Positions 38,464 through 47,879 are shown, counted from the stretch's first letter. The stretch: 64,000 nucleotides of DNA from CAJXVA01 sp963761755 (GCA_963761755.1 CAVXIC010000031.1:186001-250000), one strand, 5' to 3'. A program made the numbers and translations. The notes: generated from the sequence alone by a model not told the origin.

Positions 38464-38592
38464 ATGCCGTCTCAAGCTCGGCCGCGGGTGCGGACGCCGA
38501 CTCAGGGCCGCGTTCAGCCCATCGTCTTGGACCGGCCCGACAAGCGCAACGCGTTCGATCTCCGCATGCTTCGCGAGCTCGAAGGCCGCTGA
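38464..38592 (+). pseudogene. Enoyl-CoA hydratase N-terminal remnant
   Basis: Only 42 codons remain from ATG 38464 to TGA 38590-38592. The second half, VQPIVLDRPDKRNAFDLRML, is the first strand and conserved RPxKRNA motif of crotonase-fold enoyl-CoA hydratases, which are normally about 260 residues. The oxyanion-hole and catalytic regions are absent and the following gene starts 21 bp later. It is most likely the left-over of a deleted gene that stood before the acyl-CoA dehydrogenase. Confidence 0.6.
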
Positions 38593-38613
38593 GTCACACC
38601 TGGAGTCCCGTCG

Positions 38614-40383
38614 ATGTCCTTCGAGCGCACACCCTTCGCTTCAATGTCCGAGGATCTCGGCTTCCTGATCTTCGACGTCTTGGGGCAGCCCGATCGCGAC
38701 GCGTACCAGCCGCTGATCGACGCATCGGTCGCGCTGGCCGCGGAACGCTTCGCCTCGCACGCCGCGGAGTCTGATGCCAACGAGCCGCGGTGGGACGGGG
38801 AGCGCGTGCACCTCATCCCTGCGATCGCTCAGGCGCTGGCCGCGTTCGTCGACGGAGGATTCCTCGCGGCGCCCTTTGAGGAGGCCGATGGGGGCCTGGG
38901 CCTGCCCTACGCGGTGCATCAGGCCATGATGGTGGCGTTTCAGGCGGCCAACCCGGGGACGGCCGCCTATCCATTCCTGACCTCGGCGGCGGCCAACTTG
39001 CTGCGGGTCTTCGGTACCGAGGATCAAAAGCGACGGCTCATGCGGCCGATGATCGAGGGCCGGTTCTTCGGCACGATGTGTCTGTCCGAGCCCCACGCAG
39101 GCTCGTCGTTGGCCGATCTTCGGTGCCGCGCGACGCCGACCGGTGAGGGCACGTATCACCTCCAAGGCGACAAGATGTGGATCTCCGGCGGGGAGCACGA
39201 GCTCTCGGAGACGATCGTGCACCTGGTTCTGGCGCGCCTGCCAGGGGCGCCCGCGGGGGTGCGGGGCATCTCGCTCTTCGCGGTTCCTCGGCACCACGTC
39301 GACGCCGATGGGGTCGTCGGCGCGCGCAACGGTGTCTCGCTCATCGGCCTCAACCACAAGATGGGCTATCGCGGCGCGGTCAACACTGCGCTCGCGTTTG
39401 GAGCCGAGTCCCCCGCGGTTGGTGAACTCGTCGGGACGGAGCATCAGGGGTTGGCGGCGATGTTTCACATGATGAACGAGGCGCGCATCGGGGTTGGGCT
39501 CGGTGCGGCGGCGATCGGCTACGCGGGGTATCGCGTCTCGCTCGCCTTCGCCAAGGACCGCGTTCAGGGGCGTCACCCCGACGCGAAGGACGGGCCGCCC
39601 GTGCCGATCATCGAACATGCCGACGTCCGACGGATGCTGCTGACGCAGAAGGTCTACGTCGAGGGCGCGCTGGCGCTGACGCTGTACTGCGCCCGGCTCG
39701 TCGACGCGCTCGGGGTCCAGACGCAGGTCTCGGCGCGCGAGCGGATCGGCGACCTGCTCGCGATCCTCACGCCGATCGCCAAGGCGTGGCCGTCGGAGTT
39801 CGGGCCCCGCGCCAACGATCTAGCGATTCAGATCCTCGGAGGCAGTGGGTACACGCGCGACCATCCGGTCGAGCGCTACTACCGAGACAACCGCCTCAAC
39901 CCGATCCACGAGGGCACCAACGGCGTGCAGGGCATCGATCTGCTGGGCCGCAAGGTGCGTCTGCACGAAGGACGGGCGCTGCGGACCCTTGCCTCCGAGG
40001 TTCGGCAGACGATCGCCGCCGCTGGGCGCCACGCGCAGCTTGGCGAGGACCGTGACGCCCTCGAGCGCGCGCTGGCCCGGGTCGAGGCGGTCACGCAGAT
40101 CCTGGGCGGGGCGGCGGCGAGCGGTGAGGTCCGCCGCAGTCTGGCCAACGCGACCGAGTACCTGCACATGCTCGGTCACGTCGTCGTGGCGTGGATGTGG
40201 CTCAAGCAGGGCATCGTCGCTGCGGGTCGGCAGGAGAAGGGCAACGACGGCGACGTCCTGCGGGGCAAGCTGCACGCCCTGCGCTTCTTCACCCGCTACG
40301 AGCTGCCTCGCATCCAGCGGCAAGCCACGCTGCTCGCTTCGCTCGACGACACGCCGATGACGATGGCCGACGGCGGGTTCTGA
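38614..40383 (+). CDS. Acyl-CoA dehydrogenase with C-terminal extension (DmdC-like)
   Basis: A 589-residue protein from ATG 38614, with GGAG about ten bases upstream. Motifs: GTMCLSEPHAGSSLADLR (flavin/acyl contact), GDKMWISGGEHE, HKMGYRGAVNTALAF, IQILGGSGYTRDHPVERYYRD, and the catalytic-Glu region HEGTNGVQGIDLLGRK. Its length and C-terminal helical domain match the long DmdC/AcdA-like subgroup that acts on CoA thioesters of unusual acids. It may work with the thiolase upstream. Confidence 0.92.
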   Translation: MSFERTPFASMSEDLGFLIFDVLGQPDRDAYQPLIDASVALAAERFASHAAESDANEPRWDGERVHLIPAIAQALAAFVDGGFLAAPFEEADGGLGLPYAVHQAMMVAFQAANPGTAAYPFLTSAAANLLRVFGTEDQKRRLMRPMIEGRFFGTMCLSEPHAGSSLADLRCRATPTGEGTYHLQGDKMWISGGEHELSETIVHLVLARLPGAPAGVRGISLFAVPRHHVDADGVVGARNGVSLIGLNHKMGYRGAVNTALAFGAESPAVGELVGTEHQGLAAMFHMMNEARIGVGLGAAAIGYAGYRVSLAFAKDRVQGRHPDAKDGPPVPIIEHADVRRMLLTQKVYVEGALALTLYCARLVDALGVQTQVSARERIGDLLAILTPIAKAWPSEFGPRANDLAIQILGGSGYTRDHPVERYYRDNRLNPIHEGTNGVQGIDLLGRKVRLHEGRALRTLASEVRQTIAAAGRHAQLGEDRDALERALARVEAVTQILGGAAASGEVRRSLANATEYLHMLGHVVVAWMWLKQGIVAAGRQEKGNDGDVLRGKLHALRFFTRYELPRIQRQATLLASLDDTPMTMADGGF

Positions 40384-40399
40384 TCCGCACCGCGCGGCG

Positions 40400-41119
40400 C
40401 TACAGCCCCTGTCGTCCGATGCGGTCCTTGGGGTCGGTGGGGTCCGCAGCGGCCTTGGCCGCCGCCTCGCGGCGCTCGCTGTAGCGGTCCACCAGGAACG
40501 CGCTCAGATCGCGGGTGAGCACGGTGAACTTGTACAGCTCCTCCATCACGTCGACCATCCGATCGCGATAGGGCGAGTCCTTCATGCGTCCATCGTCGTG
40601 GAACTCGTCGTAGGCCTTGGCCACCGAGGACTGGTTGGGGATCGTCAACATCCGCATCCATCGGCCCAGCAGGCGCAGCGTGTTGACGACGTTGAACGAC
40701 TGCGAGCCTCCGCAGACCTGCATGACGGCGAGCGTACGACCCTGAGTGGGCCGGACCGCGCCGATCGACAGCGGAATCCAGTCGACCTGGTTCTTGAACA
40801 CGCCCGTCACGGCGCCGTGCATCTCCGGCGAGCACCACACCTGGCCCTCGGACCACTGCGACAGCTCGCGGAGCTCTTCAACCTTGGGATGCTCGTCGAG
40901 GTCCGGCGCCTTCACGGGGAGGCCACGCGGGTCGTAGATGCGGACGTCGCACCCGAGGCTCTCCAGCACGCCGGCCGCCTCTTCGGTGAGCAGCCGGCTG
41001 TAGGAGCGGTCGCGCAGCGAGCCGTAGAGCATGAGGATCCGAGGCGGATCGCTGCGAATCGACAACTCGGGGAAGGTGGGGGGGCGCAGGGGAGGGGGGG
41101 TGCCGTCGTGGTGACGCAT
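40400..41119 (-). CDS. arsH: NADPH-dependent FMN reductase ArsH
   Basis: A 239-residue protein from ATG 41119 (MRHHDGTPPPL), preceded by GAGG; the longer in-frame start is disfavoured. FMN-binding motifs are LMLYGSLRDRSYSR and WCSPEMHGAVTGVFKNQVDW, and the C-terminal extension FTVLTRDLSAFLVDRYSER is typical of ArsH. It oxidises trivalent organoarsenicals and reduces FMN/quinones. It lies 39 bp downstream of arsR in the same direction. Confidence 0.93.
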   Translation of the reverse strand: MRHHDGTPPPLRPPTFPELSIRSDPPRILMLYGSLRDRSYSRLLTEEAAGVLESLGCDVRIYDPRGLPVKAPDLDEHPKVEELRELSQWSEGQVWCSPEMHGAVTGVFKNQVDWIPLSIGAVRPTQGRTLAVMQVCGGSQSFNVVNTLRLLGRWMRMLTIPNQSSVAKAYDEFHDDGRMKDSPYRDRMVDVMEELYKFTVLTRDLSAFLVDRYSERREAAAKAAADPTDPKDRIGRQGL

Positions 41120-41158
41120 GAAGCCTCGATGGAGGAAGACACGGTGCACTCAGTCCCA

Positions 41159-41491
41159 TCACAGGCCTCGCACCAAAGCCTCGAGCAGGGCGAGCGCGCC
41201 GGGCTCGACGCAGTAGCAGACCCGCGGGCCTTCGACCTCTCCGCGGATCAAGCCCGCGTCCTTGAGCTGCTTGAGATGCTGGGACACGGTGGACTGGGCA
41301 AGCGGCAGCGCATCGACGATGTTCCCGACGAAGCAGCCGTCCCCGGCGGTGAGCAAGCGGACGATCGACACGCGGGCGGGATGACCCAGCGCCTTGGCTA
41401 GCCGGGCAAGCTGCGCGTCGGCCTCCTGCGGGTCGGCGGGGAGCGATGGCATCGGGCGTGCCGGCGGGCAACATGGCGGCTCGGCGGGCAT
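41159..41491 (-). CDS. arsR: ArsR/SmtB-family metalloregulator
   Basis: A 110-residue protein from ATG 41491; an internal ATG at 41452 (MPSLPADPQEA) is also possible. The winged helix is AKALGHPARVSIVRLL, then LAQSTVSQHLKQLKDAGLIRGEVEG. Candidate As(III) ligands are Cys in DGCFVGN and RVCYCVEPG. It should repress its own operon with arsH until arsenite binds. A palindrome sits directly upstream. Confidence 0.9.
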   Translation of the reverse strand: MPAEPPCCPPARPMPSLPADPQEADAQLARLAKALGHPARVSIVRLLTAGDGCFVGNIVDALPLAQSTVSQHLKQLKDAGLIRGEVEGPRVCYCVEPGALALLEALVRGL

Positions 41492-41501
41492 GTTTCAGCG
41501 T

Positions 41502-41521
41502 ATATCGTAGAAGTGCGATAT
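41502..41521 (-). promoter_or_regulatory. Palindromic operator of arsR-arsH
   Basis: ATATCG (41502-41507) and CGATAT (41516-41521) form a perfect 6-bp inverted repeat with an 8-bp spacer. It ends 11 bp before the first arsR codon. On the minus strand TACGAT lies inside it and can act as a -10 box, so a bound dimer would cover the promoter. The mRNA leader would be very short if the start at 41491 is used. Confidence 0.7.
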
Positions 41522-41603
41522 GTGGCAACCGGCTTGGACCGGCCACGCAGAGCGGAGATTTTTTCATCGGATGGGAGGCCTTGGAGTCCACGTATGCCTC
41601 GAC

Positions 41604-43310
41604 ATGGCGAGACGGCAGAGAGCATGGGGAGTGTGCCTGGGGCTTGGCCTGGTCACGGGCTGCTACGGGGGCTCTTCGGTGGATACGGACGCGGGCGGAG
41701 CCGACAGCGCCGACACCGATGGTGTCGGTGAAGAGGGGGACGGGTCCGACACCGACGGCCAGACCCCCGAGCTCAGCTGCGAGGACGGGACGCCGGGTCC
41801 GCGGTCGCTGCGGCTGCTGACCCGGGCCGAGTACGCCAACACGCTGTCGGACCTGCTGAACATCGCGGTCCCGAACGTGACGGGCGTGCCGGTCGAGCCG
41901 AGGGTCGAGGGCTACGACAACAACGCGGACGCGTCCGTGGTGACGGCCCGACACGTCGAGGCCTACATGGGACTGGCCCAAGAGGCGGCCCTGCAGGCCG
42001 TGGAGTCCGACGCCCCGGGCCTGGCCGGGTGCATGCCCGAAGACCCCGGCTGCGCGCGCGCCTTCGTCGAGCGCTTCGGCGCGCGAGCGCTTCGGCGCCC
42101 GCTGTCCGAGGAGGAGGTCGAGCACTACCTCGCGCAGTTCGACGCCGACGCGGCCGACGGTGACTTCTACGAGGGCATGCGCATGAGCATCGAGTCGATG
42201 CTGATGTCGCCCGGATTTCTCTACCGCTCGGAGATGGGCGAGTCGGTGGGCGGCGGGTTGTTTCGACTCACGCCGTGGGAGACCGCGTCGCTGCTCTCGT
42301 ACACCTTCATCGGCTCGATGCCCGACCCCGAGCTGATGGCGGCCGCGGCCGAAGGCGTGCTGGGTGATCCCGACGGCATCGCCGACCAAGCCCGCCGCCT
42401 GCTGGACAGCCCGCGAGGCCGGGAGCGCATCGCCACGTTCGCCACCCAGTGGCTCGAGACCACCTCGCTGCAGTCGGCGAACAAGGACGCCGACGTGTAC
42501 CCAAACTTCACCGACGAGGTTCGCGAGGCGATGATCGAAGAGGAGCGACGCTTCGTGCAGCACGTCGTCTTCGACTCGGAACAGACGGTGCAGGAGCTGT
42601 TCACCGCGCCGTACACCTTCGCCAACGACGCGCTCGCGGCCTTCTACGGGCTGCCGACCCCCGGATCCCAAGCGCTCGTTCGTGTGGACTTTCCCGGTGA
42701 CTACGAGCGGGGCGGGCTGCTCACGCTGGGCAGCTTTCTCGCCTCCCACGCGCACGCCAACGAGACCTCTCCGGTGGGCCGTGGCGTGACCGTGCGCGAG
42801 CGGCTGATGTGCCAGCCACTGAGTCCACCACCACCGGGCGTCGACGCCACGCCGCCCGATGTGGATCCCAACGCGACCACGCGCGAGCGCTTCGACCAGC
42901 ACTCGGCCGACCCCGCGTGTGCCGGCTGCCACGCCCTCATCGACCCGATCGGCTTCGGCTTCGAGAGCTTCGATGGCGTGGGCGCGTTCCGAACCCAGGA
43001 GAACGGGTTGACCGTCGACGATAGCGGAAGCGTCGAGGTGCTGATCGACGCCGACGGGAAGGCGACCTCCGTGGCCTTCAGCGGCCCGCGTGAACTCGGC
43101 CAGATTCTGGGCGCCAACGGTGCCGTCGGGTCCTGTGTGCTCGAACACTACGTCCACTTCGTCACCGGGCGCGACGACCTCACGCAGGACGCGTGCACGC
43201 TCGAGCAGCTCGGCGTTCGACTCGAAGCCTCCGGCGGCAACCTCCACGAGACCTTCATCGACCTCACCGCACTGCAGTCCTTCACCCTTCGCTCGGAGAC
43301 CTCGCAATGA
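41604..43310 (+). CDS. DUF1592/1588/1585-domain lipoprotein with heme motif
   Basis: A 568-residue protein from ATG 41604 (MARRQRAWGV), lipobox LVTGC; the upstream in-frame ATG adds 28 poor residues. An acidic linker is followed by the block of domains found in large planctomycete and myxobacterial secreted proteins: RLLTRAEYANTLSDLL, ALRRPLSEEEVEHYL, FLASHAHANETSPVGRG, and CAGCHALIDPIGFGFESFD. CAGCH (about residue 438) is a heme c motif. The function is unknown. It overlaps the DUF1552 gene by ATGA; the two always tend to occur together. Confidence 0.88.
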   Translation: MARRQRAWGVCLGLGLVTGCYGGSSVDTDAGGADSADTDGVGEEGDGSDTDGQTPELSCEDGTPGPRSLRLLTRAEYANTLSDLLNIAVPNVTGVPVEPRVEGYDNNADASVVTARHVEAYMGLAQEAALQAVESDAPGLAGCMPEDPGCARAFVERFGARALRRPLSEEEVEHYLAQFDADAADGDFYEGMRMSIESMLMSPGFLYRSEMGESVGGGLFRLTPWETASLLSYTFIGSMPDPELMAAAAEGVLGDPDGIADQARRLLDSPRGRERIATFATQWLETTSLQSANKDADVYPNFTDEVREAMIEEERRFVQHVVFDSEQTVQELFTAPYTFANDALAAFYGLPTPGSQALVRVDFPGDYERGGLLTLGSFLASHAHANETSPVGRGVTVRERLMCQPLSPPPPGVDATPPDVDPNATTRERFDQHSADPACAGCHALIDPIGFGFESFDGVGAFRTQENGLTVDDSGSVEVLIDADGKATSVAFSGPRELGQILGANGAVGSCVLEHYVHFVTGRDDLTQDACTLEQLGVRLEASGGNLHETFIDLTALQSFTLRSETSQ

Positions 43311-44617
43311 ACCGCTCTCGCCGTCGCATGCTTCAACTGCTCGCCTCCGCGGGCGTCGCCACGCCGCTGGGCACCATGTTCGGGCGCAACGCCGCCGCTG
43401 CGCCCGGGGACGTCAAGGCGCTCTTCGTCTACGTGCCCGATGGCGTGATTCCATCGCTGTGGCATCCCACCGGCTCGGCGGGCAGCTTGGTGCTGCCCTC
43501 GATGTCCGAGCCGCTGGCCCCGGTCGTGGACGACCTGGTGTTCGTGCGCGGACTCGACATGTACGCCGGTGGCGCCACCCACGAGGGCGGCGTCGCGAAG
43601 GTCCTCACGGGGAACTCGGACATCTCCTTGGACGTCTTCTTGGGCGAAGAGGTCGGTGGCGGGCTCGCGCACCGCTCGGTGCAGCTGGGGGTGGGCAGCA
43701 CGTTCGAAGGCGGCGGGGACAAGATGATCTCCTACGTCAGCGGCAGCCCGATCTCGCCCGACGACGACCCGATCAACGCCTTCGATCGCCTGTTCGCGGG
43801 GCTTTCGCCGGGCAAGGGGTCGGGCGGAGATGGTCCGACGCTCGAGCAGCTGCGGGCCGGCAGCGTGCTCGACAGCGCCATCGACGACATCGACCGACTG
43901 CAGTCGGTGCTGGGATCGGCCGAGCGCGAGAAGCTCGACGTGCACCTCGACGCGCTTCGAGAGGTCGAGCAGCGGGTCACGGGCCAGATCACCGCCTCGT
44001 GCGACGAGGTGGCCTGGAACGAGGAGGGCTACGCCAACAGCGACGCCGACAACTACCCCACCACCTACCACCGCGAGGACAACTTCGAGTTGGTGGGCAA
44101 GCTGCAGATGGACCAGCTCACCCTGGCGTTGGGCTGCGGCATCACCCGCGTCGGTACGCTCAGCTGGTCGCACGCGGTCAGCCCCACGCGCATCCCCTCC
44201 ACGGGAGCCACCCGGGCCAACCACGACGCCTCGCACTACGGCTCGGACATCGCCGGGGAGATCGCGGCCGATTACATCGCGCATCGGCGATGGTTCATGG
44301 AGCAGTTCGCCTACCTCATCGAGCGCATGCGCAGCATCCCCGACACCGGGGGCAGCCTGTTGGACAACGCGATCGTGTTCCTGTGTACCGAGATCAACGA
44401 CGGCAACCTGCACGACCACGCGGACATGCCCTTCGTGCTCGCCGGGGGCGCCTCGGGGCAGCTGGAGACCGGTCGCAGCCTCGACTTCCGCGGCACCGCC
44501 GGCGGCGAGAACGAGGCTCACACCAAGCTGCTGGTGAGCATCGCAAACATGATGGGCGTGAACATCGACACGTTCGGCTACGACGGCAAGGGCCCCGGCG
44601 GACTCGACGGGCTGTAG
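43307..44617 (+). CDS. DUF1552 family Tat-exported protein
   Basis: A 436-residue protein from ATG 43307, overlapping the DUF1592 stop by 4 bp. The twin-arginine start is MNRSRRRMLQLLASAG. Family motifs are VPDGVIPSLWHPTG, THEGGVAKVLTG and HYHREDNF-like NYPTTYHREDNFELV, ending in MMGVNIDTFGYDGKGPGG. DUF1552 proteins resemble sulfatase/DUF1501-type exported proteins and are encoded beside DUF1592 proteins. The pair presumably acts in the periplasm or on the surface. Confidence 0.88.
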   Translation: MNRSRRRMLQLLASAGVATPLGTMFGRNAAAAPGDVKALFVYVPDGVIPSLWHPTGSAGSLVLPSMSEPLAPVVDDLVFVRGLDMYAGGATHEGGVAKVLTGNSDISLDVFLGEEVGGGLAHRSVQLGVGSTFEGGGDKMISYVSGSPISPDDDPINAFDRLFAGLSPGKGSGGDGPTLEQLRAGSVLDSAIDDIDRLQSVLGSAEREKLDVHLDALREVEQRVTGQITASCDEVAWNEEGYANSDADNYPTTYHREDNFELVGKLQMDQLTLALGCGITRVGTLSWSHAVSPTRIPSTGATRANHDASHYGSDIAGEIAADYIAHRRWFMEQFAYLIERMRSIPDTGGSLLDNAIVFLCTEINDGNLHDHADMPFVLAGGASGQLETGRSLDFRGTAGGENEAHTKLLVSIANMMGVNIDTFGYDGKGPGGLDGL

Positions 44618-44737
44618 CCCGGGTCGCCCCCCATGATGAACGCATGAGAGCGCATGAAGAACGCATGAGAACGCCGCGGTCGTGCTCGGAGCACGCCGCG
44701 GCGCATGTGTTGACGGCCCTGCAGGGGGCCGCGGGCT
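44618..44737. terminator. Convergent intergenic hairpin and short repeats
   Basis: GCCGCGG (44673-44679) pairs with CCGCGGC (44696-44702), and within it CGTGCTC (44681-44687) pairs with GAGCACG (44689-44695), giving a 14-bp stem with one bulged T and a single-base loop. It stands between the convergent DUF1552 and DsbA-like genes and probably ends both transcripts. Before it are three near-copies of AACGCATGA (44639-44668). Confidence 0.6.
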
Positions 44738-45577
44738 TCAGACCTTGGTCTTGCCCTTGGCGACGACCTGGCTGTAGACGTCCTTCTTCGCGGTGCCCTT
44801 GGCAACGAGGGCTTCGGCTTCCTTCAGCTCCTCGTCGATGAGAGCCTTGAACGCCTCGAAGGGCTGGGCGCCCGACAGGAAGCGGCCGTTGACGAAGAAC
44901 GCCGGGGTGCCCCGAGCGCCGAGGGTGCTGCCCTGGGTCTGCTGCTTGCGGACCTTGGCCTCGAGCTCCTTGTCCTTCAGGTCCGCCTTGAACTTCTCGA
45001 CGTCGAGACCGATCTCCGTCGCCCACTTCGCGAAGTTCTCGTCGGTGAGCTCTCGCGAGTTCTCGAACAGCTTGTCATGCATCTCCCAGAACTTGCCCTG
45101 GCGACCGGCCGCTTCGGCGGCGACTGCAGCGGCCATGGCACGGTTGTGCATGGGGAGAGGGTTGTGCTTGAAGGCGATGCGGACCTTGTCGCCGTACTCC
45201 TCCTGGATCTTGGCCATCGTGGGGTTGACGCGGCTGCAGAACGGGCACTGGAAGTCGGACCACTCGACGATGGTGACCAGCGCTTCGGGCGAGCCCTTGG
45301 TCGCTGCGTCGTCGACGTCGACCTTGTAGGTCTCCTTGGGGTCGGGACGACCCGCCTGCGGACGCTGGGGCTTGGCTGCGCCCGGCGCGGCGGCGGGTGC
45401 GTTGCCGATCTTCTCTTCTAGGGTGTCGAGCCGAGAGAGGATGTTGTCCTGCTTCTGGTCGATCTTCGAGAGGGTTTCTTGGAGTTGGGCGAAGCCACTG
45501 GAGCCTTGGCAGGCGCTCAGGCTCAGTGCGAGCGCCGAGACCAAGGGGAGCGTAAGGGCGATGCGTCGAACGTTCAT
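44738..45577 (-). CDS. DsbA-like thiol-disulfide oxidoreductase lipoprotein
   Basis: A 279-residue protein from ATG 45577 (MNVRRIALTL), lipobox LSAC with Cys23. A short coiled coil (LQETLSKIDQKQDNILSRLD) and an Ala/Pro linker precede a thioredoxin-fold DsbA domain. The active site is FQCPFCSR (Cys111-Cys114) and the cis-Pro loop is GARGTPAFFVNG. It forms or rearranges disulfides in exported proteins, of which this genome has many Cys-rich ones. It stands alone in its direction. Confidence 0.9.
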   Translation of the reverse strand: MNVRRIALTLPLVSALALSLSACQGSSGFAQLQETLSKIDQKQDNILSRLDTLEEKIGNAPAAAPGAAKPQRPQAGRPDPKETYKVDVDDAATKGSPEALVTIVEWSDFQCPFCSRVNPTMAKIQEEYGDKVRIAFKHNPLPMHNRAMAAAVAAEAAGRQGKFWEMHDKLFENSRELTDENFAKWATEIGLDVEKFKADLKDKELEAKVRKQQTQGSTLGARGTPAFFVNGRFLSGAQPFEAFKALIDEELKEAEALVAKGTAKKDVYSQVVAKGKTKV

Positions 45578-45672
45578 GGACGGAGCACCCAACGTGGTTC
45601 GTGTCGGCGGCATATCGGATTTCGATGAAGATTGATGTTCTCGATGCGGCTCTGGGAAACGCATCGATTCTT

Positions 45673-46368
45673 TCACTCGAGCATCGGAAGCGTACCGAGC
45701 CACCCAAAGGCGGCGAGCAGCGCCTGCTTGCCACCGGTCTCGATCACCTCGCCGTGGGCCATGACGACCCGGTCGAAGTCCCATGCGGTGATGACGGCGA
45801 GGTCCTGCCGCGCGAGGTCGCGGCGCATCGCCAGGCGCTCCAGGACGGTGGTGCTGCACCCGGGATAGCCGCACAAGCATCGCATCGCCGCGCGCGTGAG
45901 CCAGGGAGCGCCAGGAGCGATGTTGAAGACCAGGTCGCTGACCACCAGGGTCCGGCTGGGCCGATGCAGCACCACGACCTCGTTGGTCATCGGAAAACAC
46001 CGCAGCGCGTGGACCTGGAGATCGTTTCCGAAGGGGCCAAAGGGGCCAGAGGGCTGGGTGCCGGCCTCGATGACGCCCTCGAACCGGATGTCATCGCGCT
46101 TGGCGGGCAGCCCGGGTGCGCCCCAAGCCTGCAGTCCGGCATCGGCCCACGGTCCGATATAAAGATGATGGAAGAGATTGGGCGCGAGCACCCACCGCGG
46201 CTCGCCGAGCGCCTCGACCACGCTGGGATCGACGGCGATCGGAGAGTGCACGAGCAGCCCGCTGCCGCCGTCCAGCACGGTCATGCGCGTGCCCAGCTCC
46301 AACCCCAAAAACCGCAGCGGGGCCTCGGTGACATGAACGCCGGAAGCGAGTCGTCTGAGCTGTGCCAT
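45673..46368 (-). CDS. DUF4336 family protein
   Basis: A 231-residue protein from ATG 46368 (MAQLRRLASGVHV). The fold resembles metallo-beta-lactamases: APNLFHHLYIGPWA, RTLVVSDLVFNI and VVMAHGEVIETGG, although the classic HxHxDH motif is absent. No established activity is known. It is divergent from the lipoprotein gene at 46511. Confidence 0.8.
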   Translation of the reverse strand: MAQLRRLASGVHVTEAPLRFLGLELGTRMTVLDGGSGLLVHSPIAVDPSVVEALGEPRWVLAPNLFHHLYIGPWADAGLQAWGAPGLPAKRDDIRFEGVIEAGTQPSGPFGPFGNDLQVHALRCFPMTNEVVVLHRPSRTLVVSDLVFNIAPGAPWLTRAAMRCLCGYPGCSTTVLERLAMRRDLARQDLAVITAWDFDRVVMAHGEVIETGGKQALLAAFGWLGTLPMLE

Positions 46369-46510
46369 CGGGTCGAGGGGACCATGACATCATCGCCCAG
46401 CGGCGCCACCGGGCGCGTGGATGGCGGCGCGTAGCCCGCCGTCGTCTGGGACGCCGAAAAAGAACCGGGAGCGAACGCCCGGCTCGCGCAACGAACTGAT
46501 CGAGGCCCTG

Positions 46511-47383
46511 ATGATGATCTCCGATTTCGCCCACGCCCGCTGCTCCGCCACCCTCGCTGCCGTCTTGGCGACGACATCGTTGCTCGGCTGTGACCCTGAC
46601 GACGGGGACGCGAACGCGGACACGGACGCGGGCACGGACGCGGGCACGGACGCGCAGGACGCGGACGAAGGCTCCTCGACGGGCGGTGACGATCAGGACG
46701 CGTCGGGGCCCGGTGGCTCCGCGGATGCATCGAGCGGGGGCAGCGACACGAGCGGAGGCATCGATGATCCTGATGGTGGTTCGCCCTTCGAGGACGACCC
46801 CGAGGCCGCGCTGGGGGCGTTGTCCGGCATGGCCTTCCGCTGCTACGACGACGACGACATCCGCTACACCCTCTTGTTCTGGGACGACGGGGTCACCGTT
46901 GGGTTCGACGACGACACGACGAGCGAGGGGAGCTATGACGCGACGACGGCCTCCTTGAGCCTCTCCTTTCCCGAGCTGGGCTTCGCCGAGGACGCGATCG
47001 ATGCTGCGTTCGCCCTGGACGCGCTGGCCTACTTCGAGACGCCCTCGCTACGCTGCGGCGCGATCGCGTTCGACCACACCGAGGAAGGGGGCACGGACGT
47101 CGTCAGCTGCCCGACGATCAAGTACATCCCCGAGACGTCTTGGGAGACGAACGAGTTTCAGTTCGGACCTGGGGGCTACGTGCTTCGGCGCACCTGGACC
47201 GAGCTTCCCGCGGTGCCCGACACCATCTACAGCGCCCGCGCAGGGCTCTACCTGCGGATCGGGGACCACGTGTACATGGTGATTCCCTTCGAAGACGAAG
47301 GCGAGCGGTGGCTCACCGGGACGGTGACCGAGGAGGGCTTGTTCGTCGACCAGCTCGAGCCGGAGAGCGGCGCCTGCGAATAG
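46511..47383 (+). CDS. Lipoprotein with acidic repeat linker, function unknown
   Basis: A 290-residue protein; ATG 46511 or 46514 (MMISDFAHARCSATLAA) begins a signal with lipobox LLGC. The linker is Asp/Ala/Gly/Ser rich and includes a 12-bp DNA tandem repeat, CACGGACGCGGG, three times at 46621-46656, encoding TDAG units. The mature domain (about 200 residues) is beta-rich with a pair of cysteines. No family is recognised. Confidence 0.7.
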   Translation: MMISDFAHARCSATLAAVLATTSLLGCDPDDGDANADTDAGTDAGTDAQDADEGSSTGGDDQDASGPGGSADASSGGSDTSGGIDDPDGGSPFEDDPEAALGALSGMAFRCYDDDDIRYTLLFWDDGVTVGFDDDTTSEGSYDATTASLSLSFPELGFAEDAIDAAFALDALAYFETPSLRCGAIAFDHTEEGGTDVVSCPTIKYIPETSWETNEFQFGPGGYVLRRTWTELPAVPDTIYSARAGLYLRIGDHVYMVIPFEDEGERWLTGTVTEEGLFVDQLEPESGACE

Positions 47384-47537
47384 CCGAAGTCGACGAGCGC
47401 GCGATGACCTCGGGTCCGAGGGGATCTCCGCGCTCGGTCCCGGGTGTGCTCAATCTCCCACGACGACGCGGCCCAGGGAGCCTTTGCGGGTCGGTCCTCG
47501 TCCCGAATCGCGTGGGGAGCTGATACCCTCCGCGCGC

Positions 47538-47879
47538 GTGAGCTTCGAGCACGAAAAACAGTCGGCGCTTCGGGTCCTCGAGGGCATCGAGTTGGGGACG
47601 ATGACGGCGGACGAGTCCTATGGGGAGCTGCGCGACGCAGATCCGACGCTCCTGTACTTCATGTTCAAGTGGCTGCGAAAGCGGTACCGCGAACACGAGG
47701 CCGGCGCTGGAGTCCTCGGGCGTCTCGCCGACGTCTGCAACGTGCACCGCGAGCTCACCCGCCGGGCCAAAGAGGGCGAAGACGACCCCGTCGTCGGATG
47801 GTTCGAGAGCAGCTACAAGTACAAGGACCTCACGGCCGCCGAGTTCATCGACCTCGTGGTCGAGAAGCTCGAGGGCTGA
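47538..47879 (+). CDS. Conserved-looking hypothetical protein
   Basis: A 113-residue protein from GTG 47538 (VSFEHEKQSALRVLEG); the in-frame upstream ATG at 47484 is a weaker choice. It is helical and charged, with DPTLLYFMFKWLRKRYREHE and VCNVHRELTRRAKEGEDD in the middle. No family is recognised. Its codon use is typical of the genome. It converges on the LOG gene with an 18-bp gap. Confidence 0.6.
   Translation: MSFEHEKQSALRVLEGIELGTMTADESYGELRDADPTLLYFMFKWLRKRYREHEAGAGVLGRLADVCNVHRELTRRAKEGEDDPVVGWFESSYKYKDLTAAEFIDLVVEKLEG

Noticed and set aside
46091..46730. Arg/Pro-rich frames around the lipoprotein at 46511
   Set aside because: They lie opposite or out of frame with two better-supported genes and carry no motif.
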